Positions 1-7,544 of a DNA stretch of 34,650 nt are shown here, in pieces. Source of the DNA: Acrocarpospora macrocephala (GTDB taxonomy: Bacteria; Actinomycetota; Actinomycetes; Streptosporangiales; Streptosporangiaceae); NCBI RefSeq assembly GCF_009687865.1, contig NZ_BLAE01000099.1, positions 1 to 34,650 on the forward strand, given 5' to 3'. A program made the translations under genes and the position numbers. Within the stretch, counting starts at the first letter, position 1; each line of letters starts with the position of its first letter. Below the pieces are notes generated by a model. It was given only the letters and a program-made list of their open reading frames with translations, was not told the origin of the DNA and searched no databases.

Positions 1-59
1 GGTGGGAGAACCATGGTGCCGGGGCTGTCCGTTAGCCGGGGCAGTAGGGTTTGGTGCCT

Positions 60-1238
60 ATGAGGCGTCCCGGCTGGTTGCTTCTGGTTGTTGGGTTTGT
101 GTTGGCTGCGTTGAATTTGCGGCCTGCGTTGGCGGGGTTGTCGCCGGTGCTTGGGGCGATCATGGATGATCTCGCGCTTGGGCCGGCGGCGGGTGGGGCG
201 ATCACCACGGTGATGGTGGTTTGTCTTGGGTTGCTTGGGCCGGCCGCGCCGCTTATTTCTACGCGGTTCGGGCTGGATCGGGCGCTCCTGGTGGGGTTGC
301 TGGTGCTCGCCGTGGGTGCGGTGTTGCGTAGTTCGGATGGGCTGTTCGGGCTTTATGGCGGGGCTGTGCTGGTTGGGACGGCTATCGCGATCATGAATGT
401 GGTGATGCCGGGCCTGGTCAAGCAGCATTTTCCCGAGAAGATCGGGCTGTACACCGGGGTCTACGTTTCGTGTCTGGTCGCCGGTGCGGCGGGGGCCTCG
501 GCGTTGGCGGTGCCGCTGGCCGACGCCTACGGGTGGCGGGTGGCTGCGGGGTCGGTCGCGCTGCTGGCCGTGTTGGCGGCGATTGTCTGGGTTCCGCAGG
601 CGTGGCGGCCGGTTCCGGTGGCGAGCACTGGTCCGCGGCCGTTTCGGCGGTTGTTGCGCAGCCGGGTGACCTGGTTTGTGACCGCGTTCATGGGCATGCA
701 GTCCATGTCGTTCTACATCATGCTCGCCTGGCTGCCGACCATCTTCCAGGACGCCGGTCTCCCCGCCGACCAGGCCGGATACCTGCTCAGCCTGACCAAC
801 CTCATCCAGATCGCCGCGACCCTGTGGGTGCCGATCATCGCCGGGCGGGCCCGCTCCCAGGTCCCGCACGTGACCGCAGCGGCCGTTCTCACCATCGCCG
901 GATATCTCGCTGTATTACTCGCTCCGGCCACACTGCCCTGGCTCTGGATGATCATCCTCGGTGTCGGCCAGGGCGCCTCGATCGCGCTCGCTCTGCTGAT
1001 CATCACGCTGCGCGCCCCGGACCCCACCTCGGTGACCGCTCTCTCGGCGATAGCCCAGTCCTTCGGCTACCTCCTGGCCGCCCTCGGCCCGTTCGTGATC
1101 GGCCTGCTCAACCAGCTCACCGGCGGCTGGACCTGGCCCCTGGTGGCCGGCCTGGCCGTCTGCGTGATCCAGCTGGCCTTCGGCCTGGTCGCCGCCCGCC
1201 CTGTCGTGATCACCAAGGAAGAGGCTACGATTAGGTAA
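60..1238 (+). CDS. MFS transporter, CynX/NimT-like
   Basis: A 392-residue, very hydrophobic protein with about 12 predicted membrane segments. It opens with a charged MRRPGW stretch, a hydrophobic helix and the LNLRPALAGLSPVLG segment typical of the CynX/NimT (cyanate/nitroimidazole) branch of the major facilitator superfamily, which are inner-membrane solute antiporters or exporters. The substrate cannot be read from sequence. In-frame TTG (51) and GTG (54) lie just before the ATG at 60. No strong ribosome site separates them, and ATG is chosen as the usual codon. The 3' end overlaps the iron box of the next gene, so the gene is not obviously part of the iron response itself. Family assignment is fairly secure; the role is open. 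Confidence 0.85.
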   Translation: MRRPGWLLLVVGFVLAALNLRPALAGLSPVLGAIMDDLALGPAAGGAITTVMVVCLGLLGPAAPLISTRFGLDRALLVGLLVLAVGAVLRSSDGLFGLYGGAVLVGTAIAIMNVVMPGLVKQHFPEKIGLYTGVYVSCLVAGAAGASALAVPLADAYGWRVAAGSVALLAVLAAIVWVPQAWRPVPVASTGPRPFRRLLRSRVTWFVTAFMGMQSMSFYIMLAWLPTIFQDAGLPADQAGYLLSLTNLIQIAATLWVPIIAGRARSQVPHVTAAAVLTIAGYLAVLLAPATLPWLWMIILGVGQGASIALALLIITLRAPDPTSVTALSAIAQSFGYLLAALGPFVIGLLNQLTGGWTWPLVAGLAVCVIQLAFGLVAARPVVITKEEATIR

Positions 1239-1249
1239 GGCTAACCTAA
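1231..1249. promoter_or_regulatory. IdeR/DtxR (DmdR) iron box
   Basis: TTAGGTAAGGCTAACCTAA differs at one position from the 19-bp iron-box consensus TTAGGTTAGGCTAACCTAA. It overlaps the last codons of the MFS gene and sits 11 bases before the GTG of the FhuF-like gene, where bound Fe(II)-repressor would block transcription or its start. Iron-dependent repression is inferred from the site and from the downstream product. Confidence 0.88.
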
Positions 1250-1260
1250 AGGAGCATCCC

Positions 1261-1977
1261 GTGCTGGCCGAGCTCAACGCCACCCTGGAGAAAGCCGCGG
1301 CCGAGCGGGACGGCATCCTCGGCGTGCTGCCGGGCCTGGTGACGGAATCCTCCGCAGACGGTTGGCTTTCGGCCCGGGAACTGGCGCGGGAGCCGTACCA
1401 AGCGCTGGCCGGGTTCGTGGATGACACAGCTGAGCAGTGGAACGCGCCGCGGCACGTGGCGGCAGCCGTGTTCTGGAAGACCTACACGTATTGGCACATC
1501 TTTCCGATCGCGCTCGGGTGGTCGATCAACCGGCGCGTCCCGTTGATGCGGCTGGAGCACACGATGGTGCGCCCGTCCGACGCGGGAGTGACGATCGCGG
1601 CCACCGAGATCACAGTCGCCGTCGAACCCGGGGATCCCGTCGCGGGAACCCCGGGCACGGTGGTGAGCGACGATCTTGGCGCGACCATCAGGGAGGCGTT
1701 ACTCGACGGGCAGCAGCCGCTCATCGAAGCGATCTCCAAGCTGACCCGGATAGGGCGGCGCAACCTGTGGGGCTCGACCGCCGAGGCCTTCGCGGGCCTG
1801 CTCCTGGAAACCGGCCCCTACCAGCGAGCCGAGGACCTGCTGCGATCGATCGGCCGCCCGGTGGACGGCCTGATCGAACCGCATGAGGACGGCTACCGGC
1901 GGCGGACCTGCTGCCTGTGGGTCACCCTCCCCGACGAGGAAGCCTGCTCGACCTGCTGCGTGAAGAGAGTGTTTTGA
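1261..1977 (+). CDS. FhuF-like [2Fe-2S] ferric-siderophore reductase
   Basis: A 238-residue protein that ends with the FhuF-family iron-sulfur signature C-C-x10-C-x2-C (CC, then ten residues, then CSTC) within the last 20 residues. In E. coli FhuF this motif binds a [2Fe-2S] cluster that reduces siderophore-bound Fe(III) in the cytoplasm so that iron is released. The body (residues 1-200) fits the divergent actinobacterial 'IucA/IucC-FhuF-like' fold, with no membrane segment. The GTG start is supported by AAAGGAG at 1248-1254. The iron box directly upstream agrees with the function. It probably works with the siderophore importer encoded near 11.2-15.4 kb. The last codons lie in the stem of a long hairpin. 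Confidence 0.88.
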   Translation: MLAELNATLEKAAAERDGILGVLPGLVTESSADGWLSARELAREPYQALAGFVDDTAEQWNAPRHVAAAVFWKTYTYWHIFPIALGWSINRRVPLMRLEHTMVRPSDAGVTIAATEITVAVEPGDPVAGTPGTVVSDDLGATIREALLDGQQPLIEAISKLTRIGRRNLWGSTAEAFAGLLLETGPYQRAEDLLRSIGRPVDGLIEPHEDGYRRRTCCLWVTLPDEEACSTCCVKRVF

Positions 1978-2010
1978 GATGCACCTCGTGCCTCTCAAAA
2001 CACCCTCTTC
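1962..2010. terminator. Bidirectional hairpin terminator between convergent genes
   Basis: Arms at 1962-1979 and 1993-2010 pair at 17 of 18 positions. The 13-base loop contains a further GCAC-CTC-GTGC mini-stem. Both convergent genes end inside the stem: the stop of the FhuF-like gene is in the left arm, and the stop of the cupin gene starts at the edge of the right arm. AAAA/TTTT runs are inside the arms, not after them. Confidence 0.75.
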
Positions 2011-2542
2011 AGAGCGGGCGCAGCTCGTCGGCGTAGCTGACCGACTGGCGGCGCATCATGCCGTCGTCCCGGATCGAATACTGCCCCAGACGCCATAACG
2101 GCGGCGAGTACGCGTGAATCGACACGCTGCCGTGCTCCGCGCCGGTCAGCCGGTGGATGTGGTCGGGCCCGAAGGTGAACGACTCGCCCGCGCTGACCGT
2201 GGTCTCCAGGTGCTCGCCGCCGATCCGCGGGTTGCACTCGGTGAGCGCGCCGTTGACCACCCGGACCGCGCCCGAGGAGATGTCGTGGTCGTGCCAGCCG
2301 GTGTCGTCCTCGGGCCGCCAGCAGAGCAGCCAGACATCCACGTACGCGTCCCGGTAGAGGCTGGCGTAATGCCGCCCCCCGTCCTCCGCGCCGTCGAAGC
2401 CGAGGTGCTCCTCCCACAGCTCGGGCTGGGCGGCCAGCCCGTTGACGAGCGCGGAGAGTTCGCGCCGATCCAGGGCCCGCGCGGGCAGCTCGTCCAGGGG
2501 AGTCGGACATGTCTGAGGAACCGGGATAGTGGGCGTGCTCAT
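2009..2542 (-). CDS. Cysteine dioxygenase-like cupin protein
   Basis: A 177-residue single-domain cupin matching the cysteine dioxygenase type I family. The first cupin motif is visible as GWHDHD...G (metal-binding HxH) and the second as GPDHIHRL, with the third histidine. Family members use a three-histidine non-haem Fe(II) to oxidise thiols such as cysteine to sulfinates, and many bacterial relatives have other thiol substrates. The ATG at 2542 overlaps the TGA of the upstream amidohydrolase (ATGA), and GAAAGGAG precedes it, so translation is coupled. It is the second gene of the LacI-flanked operon. The true substrate is not evident; a role in degrading a sulfur-containing compound is only an inference. 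Confidence 0.8.
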   Translation of the reverse strand: MSTPTIPVPQTCPTPLDELPARALDRRELSALVNGLAAQPELWEEHLGFDGAEDGGRHYASLYRDAYVDVWLLCWRPEDDTGWHDHDISSGAVRVVNGALTECNPRIGGEHLETTVSAGESFTFGPDHIHRLTGAEHGSVSIHAYSPPLWRLGQYSIRDDGMMRRQSVSYADELRPL

Positions 2543-3429
2543 GAGGGCGACTCCTTTCGGGACAGCAGACGGGCCGGATTGGCCACCTGGATGGCGTGGC
2601 GGGCGGCGTCGCCGAAGTCCAGCGACGCCGATTCGGCATAGGGCTGGTCGGATCCGTTCACGACCACGTCGATGCCGAGCTCGCGGATGACGGCGTCGAT
2701 GGCGCGCGGGCCGTAGGAGGACGTCTCGACGTAGAGGCCGGCGTCCACCTGGCCGCGGCTGGTGCCGCCGCGATTGATCTGCCGCTCGGAGTGCAGCGGG
2801 GCGAGCCCGGCCAGCAGCGAGAAGCAGACTTTGAGGTCCGGGTGGCGGGGCCGCCCGAAAGTTTGGAACGCGTACCAGGACGCGTGCATTTGCTGGACAT
2901 ACGGGACCACGGCGGGCCACCAAGCGGGGGTGCCGGGACTCGTCGCCGGGCCCGGGTGCACGAACAGGGGGAGGCCGCGGGCGGCTAGCTCGTCCAGCAG
3001 GGGGGCCACGTTCGCCAGCCCCGCCTGGTCGGAGATCGCCGTCGCCGGGAGTTGGAGCCCGGCGAAGCCCGCGTCGAGGGCGTGCGCGAGTCGTACCGAA
3101 TCGATATCGGTTACCGGAGCCGACGCCCAGGCTTGGAACGGCGCGGGGAGGGTGGCGGCGCCGGTGTGGAAGGCGTCGATGAGCGGCCAGGCCTCGTCCG
3201 GCGGGAGGTGTTCGATGCCGAGGGGACTGGACAGGGAGACGAGCGCGAGGTCCAGCCCGGCGTTGCGTTTCACCCGTAGGTCGATGTCGTGGTCGTCGGG
3301 ATTGACCTGGTAGGGAGGCTCGCCGTCGAGGATGAGGGTCCAGTCGTCCAAGTAGGGGGGCGCGGTGCGGGCGCGCAGCGCGGTGACGAACGAGGACGGC
3401 CAGATGTGCTGGTGCACGTCCACGCCCAT
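2539..3429 (-). CDS. Amidohydrolase family (amidohydrolase-2) TIM-barrel protein
   Basis: A 296-residue protein beginning MGVDVHQHIWP. DVHQH is the N-terminal HxH metal motif of the amidohydrolase-2 group, which includes ACMSD-type decarboxylases and lactone hydrolases. A later FVHPG strand supplies a further probable metal-site histidine. The ATG at 3429 follows GAGGAGG, and longer in-frame starts lack a ribosome site. It is first in a two-gene operon with the cupin protein (4-base overlap) and is divergent from a LacI-type regulator with operator palindromes in between. The reaction (hydrolysis or decarboxylation) and the substrate cannot be fixed from sequence. Confidence 0.8.
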   Translation of the reverse strand: MGVDVHQHIWPSSFVTALRARTAPPYLDDWTLILDGEPPYQVNPDDHDIDLRVKRNAGLDLALVSLSSPLGIEHLPPDEAWPLIDAFHTGAATLPAPFQAWASAPVTDIDSVRLAHALDAGFAGLQLPATAISDQAGLANVAPLLDELAARGLPLFVHPGPATSPGTPAWWPAVVPYVQQMHASWYAFQTFGRPRHPDLKVCFSLLAGLAPLHSERQINRGGTSRGQVDAGLYVETSSYGPRAIDAVIRELGIDVVVNGSDQPYAESASLDFGDAARHAIQVANPARLLSRKESPS

Positions 3430-3501
3430 GGTCCCTCCTCGATAACCCCTATTCCCGACTGATATTACAGGGTATCCGCACCCCAACGGAACACTCGTGA
3501 G

Positions 3502-3541
3502 GTGAAACGGTTCACTGATACGCTTCAGTGAAGCGTTTCAC
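3502..3541. promoter_or_regulatory. Tandem LacI-type operators in the divergent intergenic region
   Basis: Two near-palindromes of the LacI/GalR type, GTGAAACGGTTCAC (3502-3515) and GTGAAGCGTTTCAC (3528-3541), are centred 26 bp apart. Between and overlapping them lies another inverted repeat, CACTGATACGCTTCAGTG (3513-3530). The location between the lacI-type gene and the amidohydrolase-cupin operon suggests control of both by the adjacent regulator. Confidence 0.8.
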
Positions 3542-3577
3542 CCCATTTGTGTCAAGGAGCGGGCGTAGGCTGATTCG

Positions 3578-4564
3578 ATGCCTCAGCGCAAGAGGGCGAC
3601 GATTCGCGAGGTGGCCAAGGCGACCGGCCTGTCACCTGCGGCGGTCAGTTACGCCCTGCGGGGCATGCAGGTCTCCGAGGAGACCCAGCGGCGGGTGCGC
3701 CGGGCGGCGGCCGAACTCGGCTACGAGGCCGACCCGATCGCACGGGCCCTGGCCAGCGGCAAGACCGGCATGATCGGCGTGCTCTGCTCGTCGCTCGAAG
3801 ACCTGTGGCAGCAGTCGCTGGCCGTCGGCATCGGGCGCACGCTGCGGGAGAAGGACCACTACGCGCTGATCCTGGACGCGGCGGGCGACCCCGACCGGGA
3901 GAGCACGCTCGCCCGCCAGCTGCGCGGCGTGGACGGCCTGATCGTCCAGCCGGTGGACCCGGCCGCGGCCTTCTGGCCCGCCCTGGCCGAATCCCTGCCC
4001 GTCGTGGTGATCGGCGACGCGCTCAAGGACGCGCGCACCGCCGCCGAGGTCGTCTTCGACAACCACAGCGGGGTGACCATGGCGCTGGAGTACCTGCGCG
4101 CCATGGGGCACCACCGGGTCGCCGTGCTCACCCCCACCCAGGCCAGCACCCCCGACCGGCCCGCCGACCGGCTCGTCAACGACGAGGCGCAGCGGCTCGG
4201 CCTCGACATCGAGGTGCTCACCTGCCCGCAGGGCCTGGCCCCGGCCACCGAGGTGGCACGCTCGCTGCTGTCGGCCGCCGTCCGGCCGAGCGCGGTGTTC
4301 TGCTTCTCCGACTCCATCGCGTACGGCGTGCTGATGGCCGCCAGCTCGCTGGACCTGAACGTGCCGCGGGACGTGTCGGTGATGGGCTACGACGACCATC
4401 CGATGTCGGAGCTCCTGGGGCTGACCAGCGTCAACTGGAACCTGGACGGGATCGTGCAGGCCGCCGTACGGCTGGTGCTCGGCGCCGCCGACGGGACGAT
4501 CCGGAGGCGCCGGATCACGCAGGAGCCGTTCCTGCGGGATCGCACCTCAGTCGGGGCTGTGTAG
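3578..4564 (+). CDS. LacI/GalR-family transcriptional regulator
   Basis: A 328-residue repressor with an N-terminal helix-turn-helix at residues about 7-26 (TIREVAKATGLSPAAVSYAL), the hinge region that follows, and a periplasmic-binding-protein-like sensor domain. The segment near residues 245-275 (FCFSDSIAYG, VSVMGYDDHP) is the conserved ligand-pocket/dimer region of the family. It is divergent from the amidohydrolase-cupin operon with two matching operators between, so it most likely represses that operon and itself until an effector binds. The last 18 bases overlap the 3' end of the convergent lyase-like gene. Confidence 0.92.
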   Translation: MPQRKRATIREVAKATGLSPAAVSYALRGMQVSEETQRRVRRAAAELGYEADPIARALASGKTGMIGVLCSSLEDLWQQSLAVGIGRTLREKDHYALILDAAGDPDRESTLARQLRGVDGLIVQPVDPAAAFWPALAESLPVVVIGDALKDARTAAEVVFDNHSGVTMALEYLRAMGHHRVAVLTPTQASTPDRPADRLVNDEAQRLGLDIEVLTCPQGLAPATEVARSLLSAAVRPSAVFCFSDSIAYGVLMAASSLDLNVPRDVSVMGYDDHPMSELLGLTSVNWNLDGIVQAAVRLVLGAADGTIRRRRITQEPFLRDRTSVGAV

Positions 4565-5836
4565 CCGTCGCCTGGCTGCCTCGATGTCGATCGGCCGGTC
4601 GGGTTCCGGGCCGCTCAGGGCGCGGTCGGCCGCGATCAGCTCGCAGGCCAGGACGATCTCGTACGGCTCACGCGTGGCCAGACAAGCCCGGGCCGCCTGA
4701 GTCGCGAAACCGGCGTGATCCTCGACACCTCGGGAGATGACGGCGCTGCCCGTCGTGACGGGGGTCGCGAGCTGGCGGAGGGCGGCCAGGGCGTCCTGGG
4801 CGACGTACTCCAGGATCAGCAGTCCGGAGGCGCCCTCGGTGGCCGCCAGGAACGGGAGCCTGCCAGTGTAGGCGGGTTCCATCAGGGTGGCGAGGCGGGC
4901 GGTGGACAGGGACGCGGTCTGGGTGAGGGCGGCGCGCAGGGTGTCGAGGGTGAGGGCGATCGGGCCGGTGTGGAAGTTGCCGTTGTGGAGGGCTTCGGTG
5001 GCGATAAGGGGATTTTCCAGGGCGGAGTTGATCGCGGTGGTGACCGAAATTTCGGCGTTTTGTAGGGCGGTGAAGGCGGCCTCGTGGACTTGAGGGAAGG
5101 CGCGGTAGCCGTAGGGGTCCTGGATTCTGCGGGGGGTCGTGGTGGGGAGGATCGCGCGGAGTTCGGCGGCGACGTGGGTGTTCTGGACAGGTTCGGCGAG
5201 GGGCTCCGTGGATGCTTGGACGGCCTGCCAGGTGCGTCCGGTGATTCTGATCGATGACTCCAGGAGCCTCCGCAGGTCGTGGAGGGCGAGGGCGGCATCG
5301 GCCAGGGTGAGGGCGCTGGAGCTGATGAACGGGAGCGCGTCGGTGGGCTCTAGTGGAAATGTCGGGCCATTCCACGAAATTTCGCCCAGGAGGCAGAGGG
5401 CGGTGGTCGACAGGGCGGTCAGGTCGCCGGTGCCGATCGCGCCGTACTCGCGGATGGGCGGGACCGCGCGCCCATTGATCGCGTCCGCGAGGACCGGGAG
5501 CAGGGCCGGGTCGAGGCCCGAGCCGCCGCGGAGCAGCTGATTGAGGCGGACCGCGAGCATCGCTGTGGCCCGCTCGGGACCGATGAGCGGCCCGGCCCCG
5601 GCCGCGTGACTCCGCAGCAGGTCCAGGCCCTGCTGTCCGGCCACGTCCTTGTTCGCGCCCACGCCGGTGGTCCGGCCGTACACCGGTCCGGCCAGGGCCG
5701 TGGCGGCGCGCCAGGAACGGTCGGCGGCGGCGGTCGAGCCGAGCGTGACCGTGGCGCGGCCGGAGCCGATCGCGCTGACCTGCGCGCAGGTCAGAGAGGT
5801 TCCGTCGAGGGGGACGACGCGGTCAGTCGTTGACAC
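4547..5836 (-). CDS. Aromatic amino acid lyase (HAL/PAL) homologue with non-canonical MIO triad
   Basis: A 429-residue protein, shorter than histidine ammonia-lyase (about 510). Family landmarks are present: Y53 in YGRTTGVG, the IQDPYGYRAFPQV segment, ENPL, GNFHTG and a C-terminal EDH. In known lyases an Ala-Ser-Gly triad cyclises to the MIO electrophile. Here the aligned residues are G135-T136-G137 (codon for T136 at 5429-5431), and the Asn-Gly of the EGLALxNG segment aligns with S172-S173. In Pseudomonas HAL the serine-to-threonine change is reported to destroy most activity, so normal ammonia-lyase function is doubtful. The GTG start overlaps the upstream holin-like gene by 14 bases. Confidence 0.8.
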   Translation of the reverse strand: MSTTDRVVPLDGTSLTCAQVSAIGSGRATVTLGSTAAADRSWRAATALAGPVYGRTTGVGANKDVAGQQGLDLLRSHAAGAGPLIGPERATAMLAVRLNQLLRGGSGLDPALLPVLADAINGRAVPPIREYGAIGTGDLTALSTTALCLLGEISWNGPTFPLEPTDALPFISSSALTLADAALALHDLRRLLESSIRITGRTWQAVQASTEPLAEPVQNTHVAAELRAILPTTTPRRIQDPYGYRAFPQVHEAAFTALQNAEISVTTAINSALENPLIATEALHNGNFHTGPIALTLDTLRAALTQTASLSTARLATLMEPAYTGRLPFLAATEGASGLLILEYVAQDALAALRQLATPVTTGSAVISRGVEDHAGFATQAARACLATREPYEIVLACELIAADRALSGPEPDRPIDIEAARRRLHSPD

Positions 5837-6200
5837 CGAGGATCAGGTCGAGCAGCCAGGACACGATGCCGATGATGATCGCGCCCCAGAACGCCGCCCA
5901 GAAGCCGGCCACGTGGAACGGCAGGTCGATCTTCCCGGCGATCCAGCTCGTCAGGTAGAGCAGGCCGGCGTTGACGACCAGCGCGAACAGGCCGAGCGTG
6001 AGCACGTAGAACGCGCAGCCGACGACCTTGATGATCGGCTTCAGGAGCGTGTTGATGATTCCGAAGATCAGCGCGACCGCGAGGAGCGTGCCGATCTGCC
6101 TGGTGGTGTCGCTGCTCTCGACGGTGATGCCGTCCACTACCTGAGTGGCGACCCAGAGGGAGGCGGCGACTACCACGATCTTGAGGATGACCTTAATCAC
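5823..6200 (-). CDS. Phage-holin-4-like small membrane protein
   Basis: A 125-residue protein with four predicted membrane helices. It matches the phage holin family 4 / YvlD-like group, seen in MIKVILKIVVVAASLWVATQ at the start and in the central LIFGIINTLLKPIIKV segment. These proteins are chromosomal in most actinobacteria and have no proven holin activity. The GTG start at 6200 is preceded by GGAAGGA. Its 3' end overlaps the start of the lyase-like gene, so the two are probably cotranscribed. The functional link between them is unknown. Confidence 0.82.
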   Translation of the reverse strand: MIKVILKIVVVAASLWVATQVVDGITVESSDTTRQIGTLLAVALIFGIINTLLKPIIKVVGCAFYVLTLGLFALVVNAGLLYLTSWIAGKIDLPFHVAGFWAAFWGAIIIGIVSWLLDLILGVND

Positions 6201-6278
6201 AGCTGTGATCCTTCCACGCCCGCACCCCGTTTGCGCAGTGCGAATGTGGATGCGTCATAGCGCGAGCACATCGTCACA

Positions 6279-6292
6279 TTATGTTTGCATAA
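6279..6292. promoter_or_regulatory. AT-rich inverted repeat upstream of small ORF
   Basis: TTATG-TTTG-CATAA is a perfect 5+5 inverted repeat in an AT-rich patch between the divergent holin-like and small unknown genes. It lies about 45 bases before the ATG at 6336. It could be an operator or part of a promoter; there is no further support. Confidence 0.25.
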
Positions 6293-6335
6293 GTGGTGAT
6301 CCTGGGGGAAATGTCCAATTGGGGGTGGGTGAGAG

Positions 6336-6635
6336 ATGGACGTCGACCAGTTGGCGCAGCTGTCCGCCAAAGAATTGCACGACCGCGCCGTGCGCTACGC
6401 GGTCCGGCACGGCGACTTCGGATTCCTGTGGGAGCTGCTGAAGGTGATCCCGGCCGCCGAAGCCGCGAGCGGACACTCCGACGAGACCGCGAACGATCTC
6501 AGCCGGGTGTCCGCGCTGCTCAGCGACGCGCTCGGATCAGGTGAGGGCGAACTCGGCGACGCCCTCCGCCCGATCTACATCGACTACTTGGCGCGGCATC
6601 CGGACGCGCTCAGGAACGCCGGCGAGGACGTGTAG
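6336..6635 (+). CDS. Small hypothetical protein (99 aa)
   Basis: An acidic, soluble, mostly helical 99-residue protein with no signal peptide or membrane segment, and no family that I recognise. The ATG at 6336 follows a GGTGAGAG ribosome site. Coding character is good: third positions are GC-rich and amino-acid use is ordinary. The segment HDRAVRYAVRHGDFGFLWEL is its most distinctive stretch. It ends one base before the convergent ApbE-like gene. Confidence 0.7.
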   Translation: MDVDQLAQLSAKELHDRAVRYAVRHGDFGFLWELLKVIPAAEAASGHSDETANDLSRVSALLSDALGSGEGELGDALRPIYIDYLARHPDALRNAGEDV

Positions 6636-6636
6636 C

Positions 6637-7452
6637 TCACCCCGCCATGCTCTCGGGGGCGTACGCGAGGAAGCCCGGCGTGGTCACGGCCTGGCCGTCG
6701 GAGGTGATGATCAGCACGTCGTACGGGGTGGCCTGGGTGTCCTTGGGGAGGGCCAGCAGGCGGGCGACGTGTTTGGCGCGGGCCAGGCTCATGCCGTACA
6801 GGGCGGCGGCGTACGCGCCCGCGTCCGCCAGATCCGGCCCGACCACGGTCACCCCGGCGATCCCGCTCGCGCGCGGGCGGCCGTCGTGCGTGGCGACGGC
6901 CAGATCGTGGGCGAACAGGACGGTACGCATCGCGTAGCTGTTCAGGTCGCGCAAGCCGCGCAGCCGCTCCCGCGCGCTCCGGACCGGATCGCGCACCCCG
7001 ATCCGCCACGGCACGCCCGGCCGCGCAGAACCGCGCACCCGCACGTTCCCACCCGCGCTCACGCAGTGATCGACCGCGCCCGCCGCCGCCAGCGCCCGCG
7101 AGACCCGCTCCACCGCCCAGCCCTTCACGTATCCGGCCGGCGCCGGCTCCTTGCCGATCGAGGCGCGCAACTCGCTCCGGCGCTTGAGCACCTCGGCCAG
7201 CTCCGGCGCGCACTCCGCCAGCGAGAGCTCATCTCGCGCGAGCCGGCTCACCTGGCTTTCCGCGTCGCTCCCGTCGAAGGTCTCGTCCACCCAGCGCAGC
7301 CAGGTGAACGCGTCGTCCAGCAGCGGCCGCAGCTCCCGCTGGGGCAGCGCCGTCCGGATATCTATGCCGACCGGGGTGCCCATCACCATCTCGACACGAT
7401 GTGCCCCGGGGAAGCGGGCACTGCGGTGGGCCTGGTCTTCGTTGATGTTCAT
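6637..7452 (-). CDS. ApbE-like FAD:protein FMN transferase
   Basis: A 271-residue protein of the ApbE family. It shows the N-terminal MGTPVGIDI strand, the PAGYVKGWAVE segment (usually DxGgiaKGya), VSAGGNVRVRG (usually iNaGGdvr) and a C-terminal GVTVVGPDLADAGAYAAALYGM. ApbE enzymes transfer FMN from FAD to threonine in target flavoproteins. No lipobox is present, so this one appears cytoplasmic. The start at 7452 is supported by AAGGAGA. It is divergent from an OsmC-like gene. No obvious FMN-bearing target protein is nearby. Confidence 0.87.
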   Translation of the reverse strand: MNINEDQAHRSARFPGAHRVEMVMGTPVGIDIRTALPQRELRPLLDDAFTWLRWVDETFDGSDAESQVSRLARDELSLAECAPELAEVLKRRSELRASIGKEPAPAGYVKGWAVERVSRALAAAGAVDHCVSAGGNVRVRGSARPGVPWRIGVRDPVRSARERLRGLRDLNSYAMRTVLFAHDLAVATHDGRPRASGIAGVTVVGPDLADAGAYAAALYGMSLARAKHVARLLALPKDTQATPYDVLIITSDGQAVTTPGFLAYAPESMAG

Positions 7453-7508
7453 CGGTCTCCTTCGCTCTGCACCCTGAGGTACGCGGGAGCTCCCGATCCT
7501 GTTCACGA

Positions 7509-7520
7509 CTTTCGCGAAAG
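7509..7520. promoter_or_regulatory. Perfect 12-bp palindrome in divergent promoter region
   Basis: CTTTCGCGAAAG is perfectly self-complementary and lies midway between the divergent ApbE-like and OsmC-like genes, 25 bases before the GTG of the latter. It is a plausible dimeric-repressor site; the regulator is unknown. Confidence 0.45.
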
Positions 7521-7544
7521 ATCTCAGAATGATCTCGGAGTACT

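Noticed and set aside
2009-2923. Longer versions of the cupin gene, and long open frames opposite most genes
   Set aside because: Overlap with well-supported genes, Arg/Pro/Gly-rich composition and missing ribosome sites show that they are by-products of high third-position GC.
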